A DNA stretch of 64,000 nt from Aquimarina sp. AU474 (GTDB lineage: Bacteria; Bacteroidota; Bacteroidia; Flavobacteriales; Flavobacteriaceae): assembly GCF_900312815.1 (NCBI RefSeq), contig NZ_OMPE01000004.1, positions 124,001-188,000 on the forward strand, read 5' to 3'. Made by a program: the position numbers and the translations under genes. Of the stretch, positions 27,821 through 37,600 are shown piece by piece (positions within the stretch are counted from its first letter, which is position 1; each line of letters opens with the position of its first letter). Below the pieces are notes generated by a model. The model saw nothing but the letters and a program-made list of their open reading frames with translations. It ran no database searches and was not told where the DNA came from.

Positions 27821-30337
27821 CTATTTCCAGTGTTCTGGCATTTTTTGATCTCTCAATGGCACGAAAACTAGGTTGTCATCTGTTTCTTCACTATTCACGA
27901 AATGATTAAACCTTTTCATGATTTCTTCATTTTGTATTGCTTGTGTCCATTCACATTGAAAAGTATTCACTAGTGTTGCCATTTCATTCTCTAATTCTTT
28001 CACCAATCCTAATTTATTATCAATTACAACACTTTTTAAATAATCAATACCTCCTTCTAGTTTATCTAACCATTTGGCGGTTCGTTCTAATGGCGCTGCA
28101 GTTCTTATATAGAACATTAAAAATCGATCTAAATATTTGATTACGGTTTCGTTATCGATTTGTTCAGCTAGTAATTCGGCATGTTTTGGGTTGGCACCCC
28201 CGTTACCACAGACATAAAGATTCCACCCACCTTCAACAGCAATTACTCCAAAATCTTTACATCGTGCTTCAGCGCATTCTCGTATACATCCTGATACACC
28301 ACCTTTTAATTTATGCGGTGACCTAAGACCTTTGTATCGTTCTTCTAATTCAATAGCAAAGCTTACACTTTCATCCATTCCGTAGCGGCACCAGGTAGAT
28401 CCTACGCAACTTTTTACTGTTCTTAATGATTTTCCGTAAGCGTGACCACTTTCAAAACCATGATCGATTAAATCTTTCCATATTTTAGGTAATTGATCTA
28501 ATCGGGCACCAAAGAAATCTACACGTTGTCCACCTGTAATTTTGGTGTATAGATCATATTTTTTACCTACCTGACCAAGGACAATCAATTTGCCGGGAGT
28601 AATTTCTCCTCCAGGTATTCTGGGTACAACGGAGTAGGTGCCATTACGTTGAATATTAGCTAAGAATTGATCGTTAGAGTCTTGAATAGTTGCTTCTTCG
28701 TTTGCAGTATCTGCATAAATACTAGCTAAAATCGATGCAACTAAAGGTTTGCAGATTTCGCATCCATCTCCGGTTCCATGATTATCTAATACTTCATCGT
28801 ATTTTCGGTAGCCTTTTAGTTTAATAATATCAAAAAGTTCTTGTCTATTATATTCCAAATGTTCGCAAATAGTATCTTTTACTTCTTTACCTTGAGATTT
28901 TAAAGTGGCATCAACCAGATCTTTTACCATTGGTTTACAACCACCACAACCAGTTCCTGCCTTGGTATTGGATACGATATCTGCGAGGTTATCACAAGTT
29001 CCATCTTTAATAGCATTGCAAATAGCTCCTTTGCTCACACTTTCGCACGAGCATATTTGGGCATTGTCTGGGAGATCCATAATATTTCCTAATAATGAGT
29101 TGTTATCACCTCCACGACTGCCTAAAATCAAATCTTCAGGGTTTTCTGGTAGCTGCATTCCGGTCTGATACATTTGGAATAGCGCATTATAATCTGATGA
29201 ATCTCCTACAAGAATTCCACCTAGTAATTTTGTGTCTTCTTTGGATACATTTATACGTTTATAGATGCCTTTTCTTTTATTTTCATAGATTATAGAATCT
29301 ATAGCACCACTATCTTTTAAAGCTTCTCCAAAACTTGCTACTTCGGTGCCAATAAGTTTTAATTGAGTAGACATATCAATATCTTCATCCATAGTTTGAA
29401 TTCGATCACCTGTAATTTGTGATACAGCCACCTGGGCCATGTCATACCCTGGGGCAACAAGTCCATAAATCATATTGTTATATAAAGCTACTTCTCCAAT
29501 AGCAAAAATAGAATCATCAGAAGTTTTCATCATATTATCAACTATCACACCTCCACGTATTCCTGTTTTAAGTCCACATTCTTTTGCAATTTCATCTCTA
29601 GGACGTATACCAGCAGAAATGACTAACATATTAATTTTAAGCTCTGTGCCGTCGATATATTGTAAACCTTCAATTGATTTATCTCCTTGAATACATTCAG
29701 TTTGTTTATTTAAATGAACAGATAAGCCTAGTTTCTCAATTTTTGTTTGTAGTATATTACTACCTCCCTGATCAAGTTGTCTTGGCATTAACCGTGGTGC
29801 AAATTCTACTATATGAGTTTGAAGCCCTAATTCTTTAACGGCATTAGCTGCCTCAAGTCCCAATAACCCCCCTCCTAAAACAGCAGCCTGAATATTTCCT
29901 TCGGATTTTAGTTTTTTCGCATATGCTTCTATTGCTTCAAGATCTTCAATAGTTCTGTAAACAAATACACCGTCTTTTTCAACTCCAGGAATAGGAGGTA
30001 CGAAGGCAGATGATCCAGTGGCTAATACGAGATGATCATAAGCGTATGTAATACCTCTGTGATTTGCTACAGTTTTTTCTTCTCTATTGATTTCTGTAAT
30101 CATCTCTGAAGTATGGAGGTCAATATTGTTTTCATCATACCAATTGATAGAACACATACTTAGTTCCTCGGCAGTTTTTCCTGAATAATATTCACTTAAA
30201 TGAACACGATCATAAGCTCTTCTTGGTTCCTCTCCAAAAACAATAAGTTTATAATCCTTAAACTTGGGTGAACTAACAAATTTTTCGCAAAATTTGTATC
30301 CCACCATGCCATTACCTATTACTACTACCTTCTTCAT
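27821..30337 (-). CDS. nirB: Assimilatory nitrite reductase [NAD(P)H] large subunit
   Basis: Reduces nitrite to ammonium using NAD(P)H, in the cytoplasm. The 838-residue protein has an N-terminal FAD/NAD domain (~1-400, with VVIGNGMVGYKFCEKF, LATGSSAFVPP and LGGGLLGLEAA). Two BFD-type [2Fe-2S] segments follow (~428-540, CSCESVSKGAIC...CGGCKP and GDGCEICKP). The sirohaem/4Fe-4S reductase domain carries CVGSTWC (~643-649) and CIRECAEA (~684-690), i.e. C-x5-C and C-x3-C, so all four cluster ligands are present. It is the first gene of nirB-nirD-DUF4202-kinase. Its ATG is only 20 bases from a TAATTTTG -7 element adjoining the shared palindrome at 30364-30379, so the 5' leader is very short. Confidence 0.97.
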   Translation of the reverse strand: MKKVVVIGNGMVGYKFCEKFVSSPKFKDYKLIVFGEEPRRAYDRVHLSEYYSGKTAEELSMCSINWYDENNIDLHTSEMITEINREEKTVANHRGITYAYDHLVLATGSSAFVPPIPGVEKDGVFVYRTIEDLEAIEAYAKKLKSEGNIQAAVLGGGLLGLEAANAVKELGLQTHIVEFAPRLMPRQLDQGGSNILQTKIEKLGLSVHLNKQTECIQGDKSIEGLQYIDGTELKINMLVISAGIRPRDEIAKECGLKTGIRGGVIVDNMMKTSDDSIFAIGEVALYNNMIYGLVAPGYDMAQVAVSQITGDRIQTMDEDIDMSTQLKLIGTEVASFGEALKDSGAIDSIIYENKRKGIYKRINVSKEDTKLLGGILVGDSSDYNALFQMYQTGMQLPENPEDLILGSRGGDNNSLLGNIMDLPDNAQICSCESVSKGAICNAIKDGTCDNLADIVSNTKAGTGCGGCKPMVKDLVDATLKSQGKEVKDTICEHLEYNRQELFDIIKLKGYRKYDEVLDNHGTGDGCEICKPLVASILASIYADTANEEATIQDSNDQFLANIQRNGTYSVVPRIPGGEITPGKLIVLGQVGKKYDLYTKITGGQRVDFFGARLDQLPKIWKDLIDHGFESGHAYGKSLRTVKSCVGSTWCRYGMDESVSFAIELEERYKGLRSPHKLKGGVSGCIRECAEARCKDFGVIAVEGGWNLYVCGNGGANPKHAELLAEQIDNETVIKYLDRFLMFYIRTAAPLERTAKWLDKLEGGIDYLKSVVIDNKLGLVKELENEMATLVNTFQCEWTQAIQNEEIMKRFNHFVNSEETDDNLVFVPLRDQKMPEHWK

Positions 30338-30357
30338 GAATTACGTATTTTGAAATT

Positions 30358-30379
30358 CAAAATTAAGTATTAATACTTA
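30358..30379 (-). promoter_or_regulatory. nirB operator-promoter (shared nitrogen palindrome, site A)
   Basis: TAAGTATTAATACTTA at 30364-30379 is a perfect 16-bp palindrome. Read on the minus strand, its last two bases begin TAATTTTG (30358-30365), a match to the Bacteroidota -7 element TAnnTTTG. The combined 23 bases are identical to those at 31918-31940. The nirB ATG is 20 bases downstream. Confidence 0.75.
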
Positions 30380-30441
30380 TAAATGAGATAAGAATTACGT
30401 AATTATGCAAGTTGTAATTTGAGGATTTATAAAAAAACTAC

Positions 30442-30478
30442 CCCCATCCTTGTAAAATTCATTTTTGCAAGGATGGGG
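30442..30478 (-). terminator. Terminator after the porin gene
   Basis: An 11-bp GC-rich stem (CCCCATCCTTG, 30442-30452, with 30468-30478), extended by further A-T pairs. On the minus strand it is followed by a T7 run. It lies 35 bases past the stop of the porin gene and isolates it from the nirB promoter. Confidence 0.88.
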
Positions 30479-30512
30479 ATTGATTACTGATTAAATTTTA
30501 AAAGAATTATTC

Positions 30513-31820
30513 TTATTGTGCTGGTTTTGGACTCCATTTCAGAAAATTTGGTTTTACAACCAGCATTGCCCACCCCCAATTTTGAGTATCTGCAGGGTTT
30601 GTTATTCCTTTTAAGATTTCCATAGAATCTGATGCGAACATATGTGAATACCCGATTTTTAAAGTTGCGAATGAGAGTACTTTTTGAGTGAACACTAGAT
30701 CAACCTCTGTGCCCAGGTAATCATCTATATTATCTCCTAGACTTTTGGCTCCGGCAAAATAATGGGCTTTTATAAGTAAACTCGATTTTTCTCCTATCTT
30801 AATAACAGTTTTGGCATAGATATCATTTAGCCCAATGTTGTTGGCATGGTTTCCTACATAGAAATAATCCATGTATCCATTAAATTTATGATTAGTTCCA
30901 AAAATTGGGAAAAACGATTTAATTTCGCCATCGGCACCTCCATTGTCATCACCACTTAGTGTTTCGAAACCGAGCCCAAATAATGTTTTTCCTGGTTTAT
31001 AATTAACTTCTAGCAATGCATTGTATGCAGATAAGTCAATCTCTTCAGTAAATTCTCCAGTTTGCCCATATATATTAGTCATAATAGAAAGTCCTTTTGA
31101 GGGTTTTACAACTAAATGCGTTCCAAAAGTTTGTCTGTTTACTGTACCATCAATAGGAGTTTGGTTATCCGTTGGGTCAAGATTCTGATAAGAATTATTA
31201 GCTAAAAGAATACTTCCCGAAAATTTCTCCCAGTCTTTATGCAACCACACATATATCATTCCTTTATAGTCAAAAACTGCTCGGGCATTACCAGTATTGT
31301 TAGGATCAAATAATGTAGTCTGTCTACTTGGACCATTTTGGTTAAAAGCGATACCAATATCCAATTTAAATCCTTCTTTGGTATATTTTAATAATGCGGC
31401 ATCATGAAATCTACCTTGCATTGCCCAGTCTAGGCCTCCAAAAATTCGCTGATCATCATAAGAGAGGGCCTGTCGTCCTAATTTAGTAGACCAACCATTT
31501 CCAAATTTGAAATTGATCCAGGCCTGAGCCAAAGAAATACTGTTGTTATCATCGCTGGGTGAAATCTGAGGGGTGTCTCCCCAAACGCTTACATCTTGAA
31601 CGCTTAAATACGTAGAGAATTTCTCTTGTTTGTATCCAAATTTTATTCTAGACCGTTGTTGCACAAATACCCCGGCATCTAAACCATCAGGAATTAGGTT
31701 TCCGAAACCGTTAGAATATTCTAGCCTAGGTCTAATATCTGCATCGATGCTTAATTCCTGGGCTTTTCCATTAAATGCAAACATCAATATTAATAGTATA
31801 AAAAATAGTTTATTTTTCAT
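30513..31820 (-). CDS. Alginate-export-like outer-membrane porin of the nitrate cluster
   Basis: Outer-membrane beta-barrel. I chose the ATG at 31820 (MKNKLFFILLILMFAFNGKAQ, clean signal peptide) over one at 31844. The mature chain of about 415 residues is built of alternating strands and resembles the alginate-export porin family (PF13372): ELSIDADIRPRLEYSNGFG, FVQQRSRIKFGYKQ, WGDTPQ and KLGRQALSYDDQRIFGGLDW are the family landmarks. No alginate genes are near. Its position, divergent from the response regulator and sharing the nitrogen palindrome promoter, suggests it admits nitrate or nitrite through the outer membrane; this is inference. A strong terminator follows it. Confidence 0.85.
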   Translation of the reverse strand: MKNKLFFILLILMFAFNGKAQELSIDADIRPRLEYSNGFGNLIPDGLDAGVFVQQRSRIKFGYKQEKFSTYLSVQDVSVWGDTPQISPSDDNNSISLAQAWINFKFGNGWSTKLGRQALSYDDQRIFGGLDWAMQGRFHDAALLKYTKEGFKLDIGIAFNQNGPSRQTTLFDPNNTGNARAVFDYKGMIYVWLHKDWEKFSGSILLANNSYQNLDPTDNQTPIDGTVNRQTFGTHLVVKPSKGLSIMTNIYGQTGEFTEEIDLSAYNALLEVNYKPGKTLFGLGFETLSGDDNGGADGEIKSFFPIFGTNHKFNGYMDYFYVGNHANNIGLNDIYAKTVIKIGEKSSLLIKAHYFAGAKSLGDNIDDYLGTEVDLVFTQKVLSFATLKIGYSHMFASDSMEILKGITNPADTQNWGWAMLVVKPNFLKWSPKPAQ

Positions 31821-31907
31821 AGATATAATTTTGTTTAAGTACAAGTGGTTTTGTACATGTTGCTATCTTTTTTAAATTTTCAAATAATAAAGCTATACGT
31901 ATATTAA

Positions 31908-31943
31908 ATATCAAAATTAAGTATTAATACTTAATTTTGATAT
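31908..31943. promoter_or_regulatory. 36-bp perfect palindrome forming a bidirectional promoter (site B)
   Basis: The 36 bases around 31925/31926 are perfectly palindromic. The core is TAAGTATTAATACTTA (31918-31933). Because of the symmetry, a TAATTTTG -7 element exists on both strands: 31932-31939 facing the response regulator (ATG 125 bases on) and 31912-31919 facing the porin (ATG 91 bases on). One operator could control both genes equally. Confidence 0.75.
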
Positions 31944-32064
31944 GTTTTTTACATAAAAATACGTAATAATAATTTTAGATTTTTAAAATTTATATAGAGG
32001 TTTTTGATATATTCCTATATTTTAGCATATGTATATGTAGTTTTGAATGTTATAACATTTTGTA

Positions 32065-32760
32065 ATGATTAAAATAGTGTTAGTTGATGATCATTTTCTG
32101 GTTAGAGATGGTATTCGATCGCTTTTAGAAGATGAAGAACAATATGAAGTGATTGGTGAGGCATCCGATGGTATTGATGGGATCAAATTGATAAAATCTT
32201 TAAATCCTGATATCGCTATTTGCGATATTAGAATGCCAGAAATGTCTGGTATAGAAATGGTTAAAAAGTTGACATTACAAGATGTTTCTACTCGAACAAT
32301 TATGTTATCGATGCATGATTCTGATGAGTATATATTGCAATCTATTAACGCAGGTTCAGATGGATATTTGCTCAAAGGTGCGGGAAAAGAAGAATTCTTA
32401 AAAGCGCTAGCTGCTGTTGGGAAAGGAGAGAAGTATTTTAGTGGCGATGTTTCTTCTATTTTGATAAAAAAAATACGAAACGAAAAAAACAAAGATGTCA
32501 CTGTTGAGAAAGTTAGTAATGATACAATTTCTACGCTTAAAGGCCGTAATACAAAGCCTAATCCTTTTGATCTTACCAAAAGAGAATACCAAGTTCTACA
32601 TTTAACCATTTCTGGAAAAACCAATAAAGACATTTCCTTAGAACTAGAAATTAGTAAAAGAACTACAGAGGTGCACAGATTTAATCTGATGAAAAAAATG
32701 GGAGTTAAAAATGCTTTAGAATTAAGTAACAAAGCAAGAGAATACGGAATGATAGATTAA
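32065..32760 (+). CDS. NarL/FixJ-type response regulator
   Basis: DNA-binding response regulator, probably the output of the nir-operon sensor kinase. The 231-residue protein has a receiver domain with phospho-acceptor Asp54 in AICDIRMPEM, acidic pocket Asp8/Asp9 (VLVDDHFLV) and Lys in YLLKGAG. A linker of ~40 residues is followed by a LuxR-type HTH (~166-231, LTKREYQVLHLTISGKTNKD, then ISLELEISKRTTEVHRFNLM). It is the only regulator within the nitrogen island. It shares a bidirectional promoter with the porin, so it may control its own expression. Its binding site is not proven; the shared palindrome is one candidate. Confidence 0.93.
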   Translation: MIKIVLVDDHFLVRDGIRSLLEDEEQYEVIGEASDGIDGIKLIKSLNPDIAICDIRMPEMSGIEMVKKLTLQDVSTRTIMLSMHDSDEYILQSINAGSDGYLLKGAGKEEFLKALAAVGKGEKYFSGDVSSILIKKIRNEKNKDVTVEKVSNDTISTLKGRNTKPNPFDLTKREYQVLHLTISGKTNKDISLELEISKRTTEVHRFNLMKKMGVKNALELSNKAREYGMID

Positions 32761-32906
32761 AGTATATGAATACCATTTTTGTGGTTGTAAGATTTATAAT
32801 TACACTTTGATTTTTTTGATAAAAATGTAATTTTTTGAACTGGTTTTTTTTTAATACGTAATTCTTACTAATGTTACGTATTTTTAATATGGATTATTTA
32901 TAAAAA

Positions 32907-32928
32907 TAAGTATAAATACTTAGTTTTG
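32907..32928 (+). promoter_or_regulatory. narK operator-promoter (site C)
   Basis: TAAGTATAAATACTTA at 32907-32922 is the shared palindrome with one central base changed. It overlaps TAGTTTTG (32921-32928), a TAnnTTTG -7 element. The narK ATG is 45 bases downstream. Confidence 0.72.
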
Positions 32929-32973
32929 ATTTAATAATTTAAGTATTCACACGCTGAATACCGAAACGATTAA

Positions 32974-34395
32974 ATGAATTTAAAACTAAGAATTATGAAT
33001 ACTAATGGAAAATCAACAAGTTTAAAACTCTTAAATTTTAAAAGTTTACCAATTCGAACTTTTTGGATTACTTCTGTCGCCTTTTTCTTATGCTTTTTTG
33101 CATGGTTTGGTATCGTGCCATTTATGCCAGATGTTGTTAAAGATTTGGGCTTAACACCAGATCAAAAGTGGAATTCTATAATAGTGGCAGTTTCTGGAAC
33201 TGTATTTGCGCGATTGGTAATCGGTAAATTATGTGATAAATATGGTCCGCGTATTTGCTATACTTGGTTGTTAATTTTAGGAGCAATTCCTGTTATTTTA
33301 TTAGGTTTTGTACAAACACCTTTACAATTTATTGTTTGTAGATTATTTATTGGTTTTATAGGAGCTTCATTTGTAATTACTCAATTTCATACTTCTATTA
33401 TGTTTGCTCCTAATATTGTGGGTACTGCTAATGCAACATCTGCGGGATGGGGAAATCTTGGAGGGGGAGCTAATCGTTTGGGTATGCCTTTGATTGCCGC
33501 TGTAGTGGTTAGTTTTGGAATAGCAGATACCGATGCATGGCGATATAGTATGGTTATAGCGGGAGTAGTTTGCTTTTTAATGGGGATAGTATATTACTTT
33601 TTTACCAAGGATACACCAAATGGTAATTATTCAGAATTAAAAGCAAAAGGAGAATTGATACAATCCAAAAAGGATGAAGTAAGTTTTTTAAATGCAATAA
33701 AGGATTATAGAGTTTGGATTCTTTTTGTTGTTTATGCTGCTTGTTTTGGAATGGAGCTTACCGTATATGGTACAATGGACGATTATCTACAAAATACATT
33801 TCAATTAGAACGTGCAACTGCTGGTAATCTGGTATTGTCATTTGCATTGATGAATATTTTTGCAAGAACATTAGGCGGTTTTTTTGGAGATAGATTTGGA
33901 AGGTTAAAAGGGTTAAGGGGACGTGTTTTATTCTTAGCAATTATTTTAGGAATTGAAGGACTTATGTTATCTTTGTTTTCGGGTATGACGGGGTTAACTT
34001 TTGGAGTAATATTCTTAGTTGGTTTTAGCCTTACCGTGCAAATGGCAGAAGGAGCAACTTTTTCTGTTGTACCTTTTATAAATAAAAAAGCTATTGGATC
34101 TATTTCGGGTATTGTTGGTGCCGGAGGAAATGTTGGAGCTTTTTTAGCGGCTTTGGTTTTAAAATCAAAATCAGCCGTGGCTGAGAAGACCGCAATTCTA
34201 GAGAATCAAAATTTAGGTCAGGAAGCGGTAGAAACTGCACAGGCATTAGCTTCTTCAGAAGCCGTTGCAAGTGGTTATTTTATTATTGGAGTTTTTGTTG
34301 TTTTCACAGCAATTGTATCTTTGGCAATTAAGTTTTCTACCGAAGACGAGAAGGCAGTCGAAAAGGAAATGAAAAACGTATTAGCGTATAACTAA
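32974..34395 (+). CDS. narK: Nitrate/nitrite MFS transporter
   Basis: Inner-membrane carrier for nitrate uptake (NarK/NasA-type, major facilitator family). The 473-residue protein has about 12 membrane helices. Nitrate-porter landmarks are FLCFFAWFGIVPFMPDVVKD in helix 1, the conserved arginine in GTVFARLVIGKLCDKYGPR, and two glycine-rich nitrate signatures, ATSAGWGNLGGGANRLGMP and ISGIVGAGGNVGAFLAAL. A second in-frame ATG lies at 32995; the first is kept because it follows the promoter at normal spacing. It has its own promoter copy of the shared palindrome and ends at a strong terminator, so it is a single-gene unit between the regulator and the nitrate reductase operon. Confidence 0.95.
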   Translation: MNLKLRIMNTNGKSTSLKLLNFKSLPIRTFWITSVAFFLCFFAWFGIVPFMPDVVKDLGLTPDQKWNSIIVAVSGTVFARLVIGKLCDKYGPRICYTWLLILGAIPVILLGFVQTPLQFIVCRLFIGFIGASFVITQFHTSIMFAPNIVGTANATSAGWGNLGGGANRLGMPLIAAVVVSFGIADTDAWRYSMVIAGVVCFLMGIVYYFFTKDTPNGNYSELKAKGELIQSKKDEVSFLNAIKDYRVWILFVVYAACFGMELTVYGTMDDYLQNTFQLERATAGNLVLSFALMNIFARTLGGFFGDRFGRLKGLRGRVLFLAIILGIEGLMLSLFSGMTGLTFGVIFLVGFSLTVQMAEGATFSVVPFINKKAIGSISGIVGAGGNVGAFLAALVLKSKSAVAEKTAILENQNLGQEAVETAQALASSEAVASGYFIIGVFVVFTAIVSLAIKFSTEDEKAVEKEMKNVLAYN

Positions 34396-34449
34396 AATTT
34401 AGTGTTGAAACCTTAAAGAACAAAAGTTGCTTTAAGTGTTTCTTGTGTT

Positions 34450-34482
34450 GCCGGTTACAACTAAGTTGTAACCGGCTTTTTT
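34450..34482 (+). terminator. Strong terminator after narK
   Basis: A 12-bp perfect stem (GCCGGTTACAAC, 34450-34461, with 34465-34476), a 3-base loop and T6. It is the most GC-rich hairpin in the window and lies 55 bases past the narK stop. Confidence 0.95.
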
Positions 34483-34602
34483 GTGCTTAGAATTTGATAA
34501 AAGTATATACCGCATAATTTGAAAATCATTTTTTATATAACCGGATTTTATCGAATCCATAATTCTTTTCAGTTTGCTAGAGAAAACAGTTTTCAGTTTA
34601 TG

Positions 34603-34629
34603 ATTAATACGTATTAATACTTAGTTTTG
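34603..34629 (+). promoter_or_regulatory. Nitrate reductase operator-promoter (site D)
   Basis: TACGTATTAATACTTA (34608-34623) is the shared palindrome with one base changed. It overlaps TAGTTTTG (34622-34629), a TAnnTTTG -7 element. A second perfect 16-bp palindrome, ATTAATACGTATTAAT (34603-34618), overlaps it on the upstream side. The nitrate reductase ATG is 29 bases downstream. Confidence 0.72.
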
Positions 34630-34658
34630 AAAGAAAGAAACGAGTATTTCAGGATAGT

Positions 34659-37600
34659 ATGACGACATTAAAATCATATAAAACAACGTGTTCATATTGT
34701 GGTGTTGGCTGCGGTATTGTTGTGAAAAAGGACCTTCAAGGAACGATTAAAGTAGAAGGAGACAAGGATCATCCTGTTAATAAAGGTATGCTGTGTTCAA
34801 AAGGAATGAACTTGCATCATGTTGTTAATGACACAAGTGATCGTATTCTATATCCCGAAATGAGATGGAGCAAAGGGCATGAACGTCAAAAGGTATCTTG
34901 GGATCAAGCGATGGATAGAGCTACTTCAGTTTTTAATACTATCATAAAAAAATATGGATCGAATAGTGTAGGTTTTTATGTTTCAGGGCAATGTCTAACT
35001 GAAGAATATTACTTAATAAACAAACTGGCAAAAGGTTTTATTGGAACAAATAATGTGGATACCAATTCTCGACTATGTATGAGCTCTGCCGTTGTAGGGT
35101 ATAAACAAGCGCTTGGTGAGGATAGCGTTCCTATATCATACGATGACATAGAATTGGCGGATTGTTTTATGATTGCTGGGGCTAACCCTGCATGGTGTCA
35201 CCCTATTTTGTATAGAAGAATAGAAGCACATAAAGAGAAAAACCCCAATACCAAAATCATTGTTGTAGATCCTAGAAAAACGCAGTCATGTGATATTGCA
35301 GATTTGCATTTACAAATTCTACCTGGAACAGATGTAGTGTTATACAATGCGATTGCTAAGCGATTAATTGATCGAAAAAAAATTGATAAAAACTTTATAG
35401 CAAATCATACCGATAATTACGAATCTCTTAAAAAATCCTTAGAATCTATATCTCTAAACGAAGCGTCTAAAATTTGCGGAATTACTATTAGGGATATTAA
35501 GAAAGCTGCTTCTTTTATAGCAGATGCCAAAGGTTTTATTACCCTTTGGGCTATGGGATTAAATCAAAGCTCAATAGGGGTGTATAAGAATAATGCCCTA
35601 TTAAATCTATCGTTGCTCACCGGTCATATCGGTAAACCAGGTTCAGGTCCTTTTTCATTAACAGGTCAACCAAATGCTATGGGAGGAAGAGAAGTTGGTG
35701 GAATGGCAAACCTTTTGGCTGCTCATCGCGAGTTATCTAATGATGAACATAGAAGAGAGGTGGCGAATTTTTGGAGAGGTAAAGAGATAGCGGCTAAGCC
35801 TGGATTAACTGCCACCGAAATGTTTGATGCTTTAGAAAGTGGAAAACTAAAGGTAATTTGGATTATCTGTACTAATCCATTAGTAAGTTTACCAAATGCT
35901 AATAAGGTAGAAAAAGCGCTGAAAAAAGCAAAGTTTGTAATTGTACAGGATATTTCTCACCGTTCAGAAACTTTGGATTATGCGGATTTGGTGTTTCCTG
36001 CTGCTGGATGGGCAGAAAAAGAAGGTACAATGACCAATAGTGAAAGACGAATTACATATCTCAATGCTGCAATTGAACCACCTGGAGAATCTATGCCAGA
36101 TGCAGAGATAATATGGAATTTTGCCAGAAAAATGGGATATAAAGGATTTGATTACAATTCGGTAGAAGAAGTGTACAGAGAACATTGTATGTTGACAAAA
36201 GGGACTAATATTGATATTTCAGGATTAGATTATAATCGTCTCAAAAAGGAAGGGAGTTTTCAGTGGCCTGTTCCCGAGAGCAATCATCCAGGAACCCTTC
36301 GTTTATTCGAAGATAAAAAGTTCTATACCAATACCGGAAATGCAAAATTTATAGTTCCTAGATTTACTAAACCTACATCTGAGTTAATCACAAACGAATA
36401 CCCTTTAATTCTAACTACTGGTAGAGTACGTGACCAATGGCATACCAGAACCAAAACAGGTAAGGTAAATAGGTTATTATCACATATTCCTTATCCCTTT
36501 TTAGAAATGAATCATGTGGATGCTTTTTTACAAAAACTAAAAGATGGAGATATTGCAGTAGTAGAAAGTAAACGAGGCAAAGTACAGGTAAAAGTTAAAA
36601 TCAGTGATACAATTAACAAAGGGGTCGTCTTTTTACCCATGCATTGGGGAAAAGTACTAGGAAATGATTTTGGTAGGGCCAATAATTTGACTACTAATAT
36701 TATAGATCCCATATCCAAAGAGCCTGATTTTAAATTCTCTGCGGTAAAAATTAACAAGTTTGTTAAGTCAAAACAAAAAATATGTATAATAGGAGCAGGA
36801 ACAGCGGCTTACCGATTTATTCAAACCTATAGAGAACATAATATTACTGATGAAATTATCGTATTCTCAAAAGAACCTTATCCATTTTATAACAGAGTGT
36901 TATTGCCAGAGTATGTTAGTGAAGAGCTTACATGGGAGCAACTTCAAAAGATGAGAGAAGGGAGTGTAGAATCCTTAAATGTAACTTTACTTACTAGTAA
37001 TCCAGTCGAAGAAATTAATAGAGAAGAGCAATATATCGTTGATAGTAAAGGAGAACAACATAATTATGATTTAATTCTTATGGCAACAGGTAGCAGAGCT
37101 TTTGTGCCAAAAGAAGTACCAGTACATCTTCCTGGAAGGTTTACGATGAGAGATCGTGGAGATGCGGATAAATTAAAAACATATCTTGATCAAACGGGAT
37201 TACCCGATAATGAACAACACGTGACTATAGTTGGTGGTGGTTTGTTGGGATTAGAATTAGCTGCTGCATTAAGAAGGAAGAAAGTTAACATCACTATTGT
37301 GCAAAGAGGGAATCGGTTGATGGAACGTCAATTAGATATTGTAGCAAGCCGTCTATTGGCAGAAGATGTAAGAGAAAAAGGAATTCAAATTCACTTCGAT
37401 AATGAGGTGGATACGGTATTTAATCGAGAGCGAGGTAGTCTTTTGGTGAATTTGAAATCTGGTAAATCATTTACTTGCAATGCTGTTGTGTATTCTATAG
37501 GTACAATTCCAAATATTGATTTAGCAAAAAAAATAGGAATAAATTGTCGTCGAGGGATTTTGGTAAATCAATATTTGCAGTCTGTCGATCCAAATATTTT

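Noticed and set aside
32091..32732. Long 213-codon open frame antisense to the response regulator
   Set aside because: It mirrors the regulator almost end to end, has a serine-rich shadow composition, no recognisable domain and no start context; the plus-strand gene has all family motifs.
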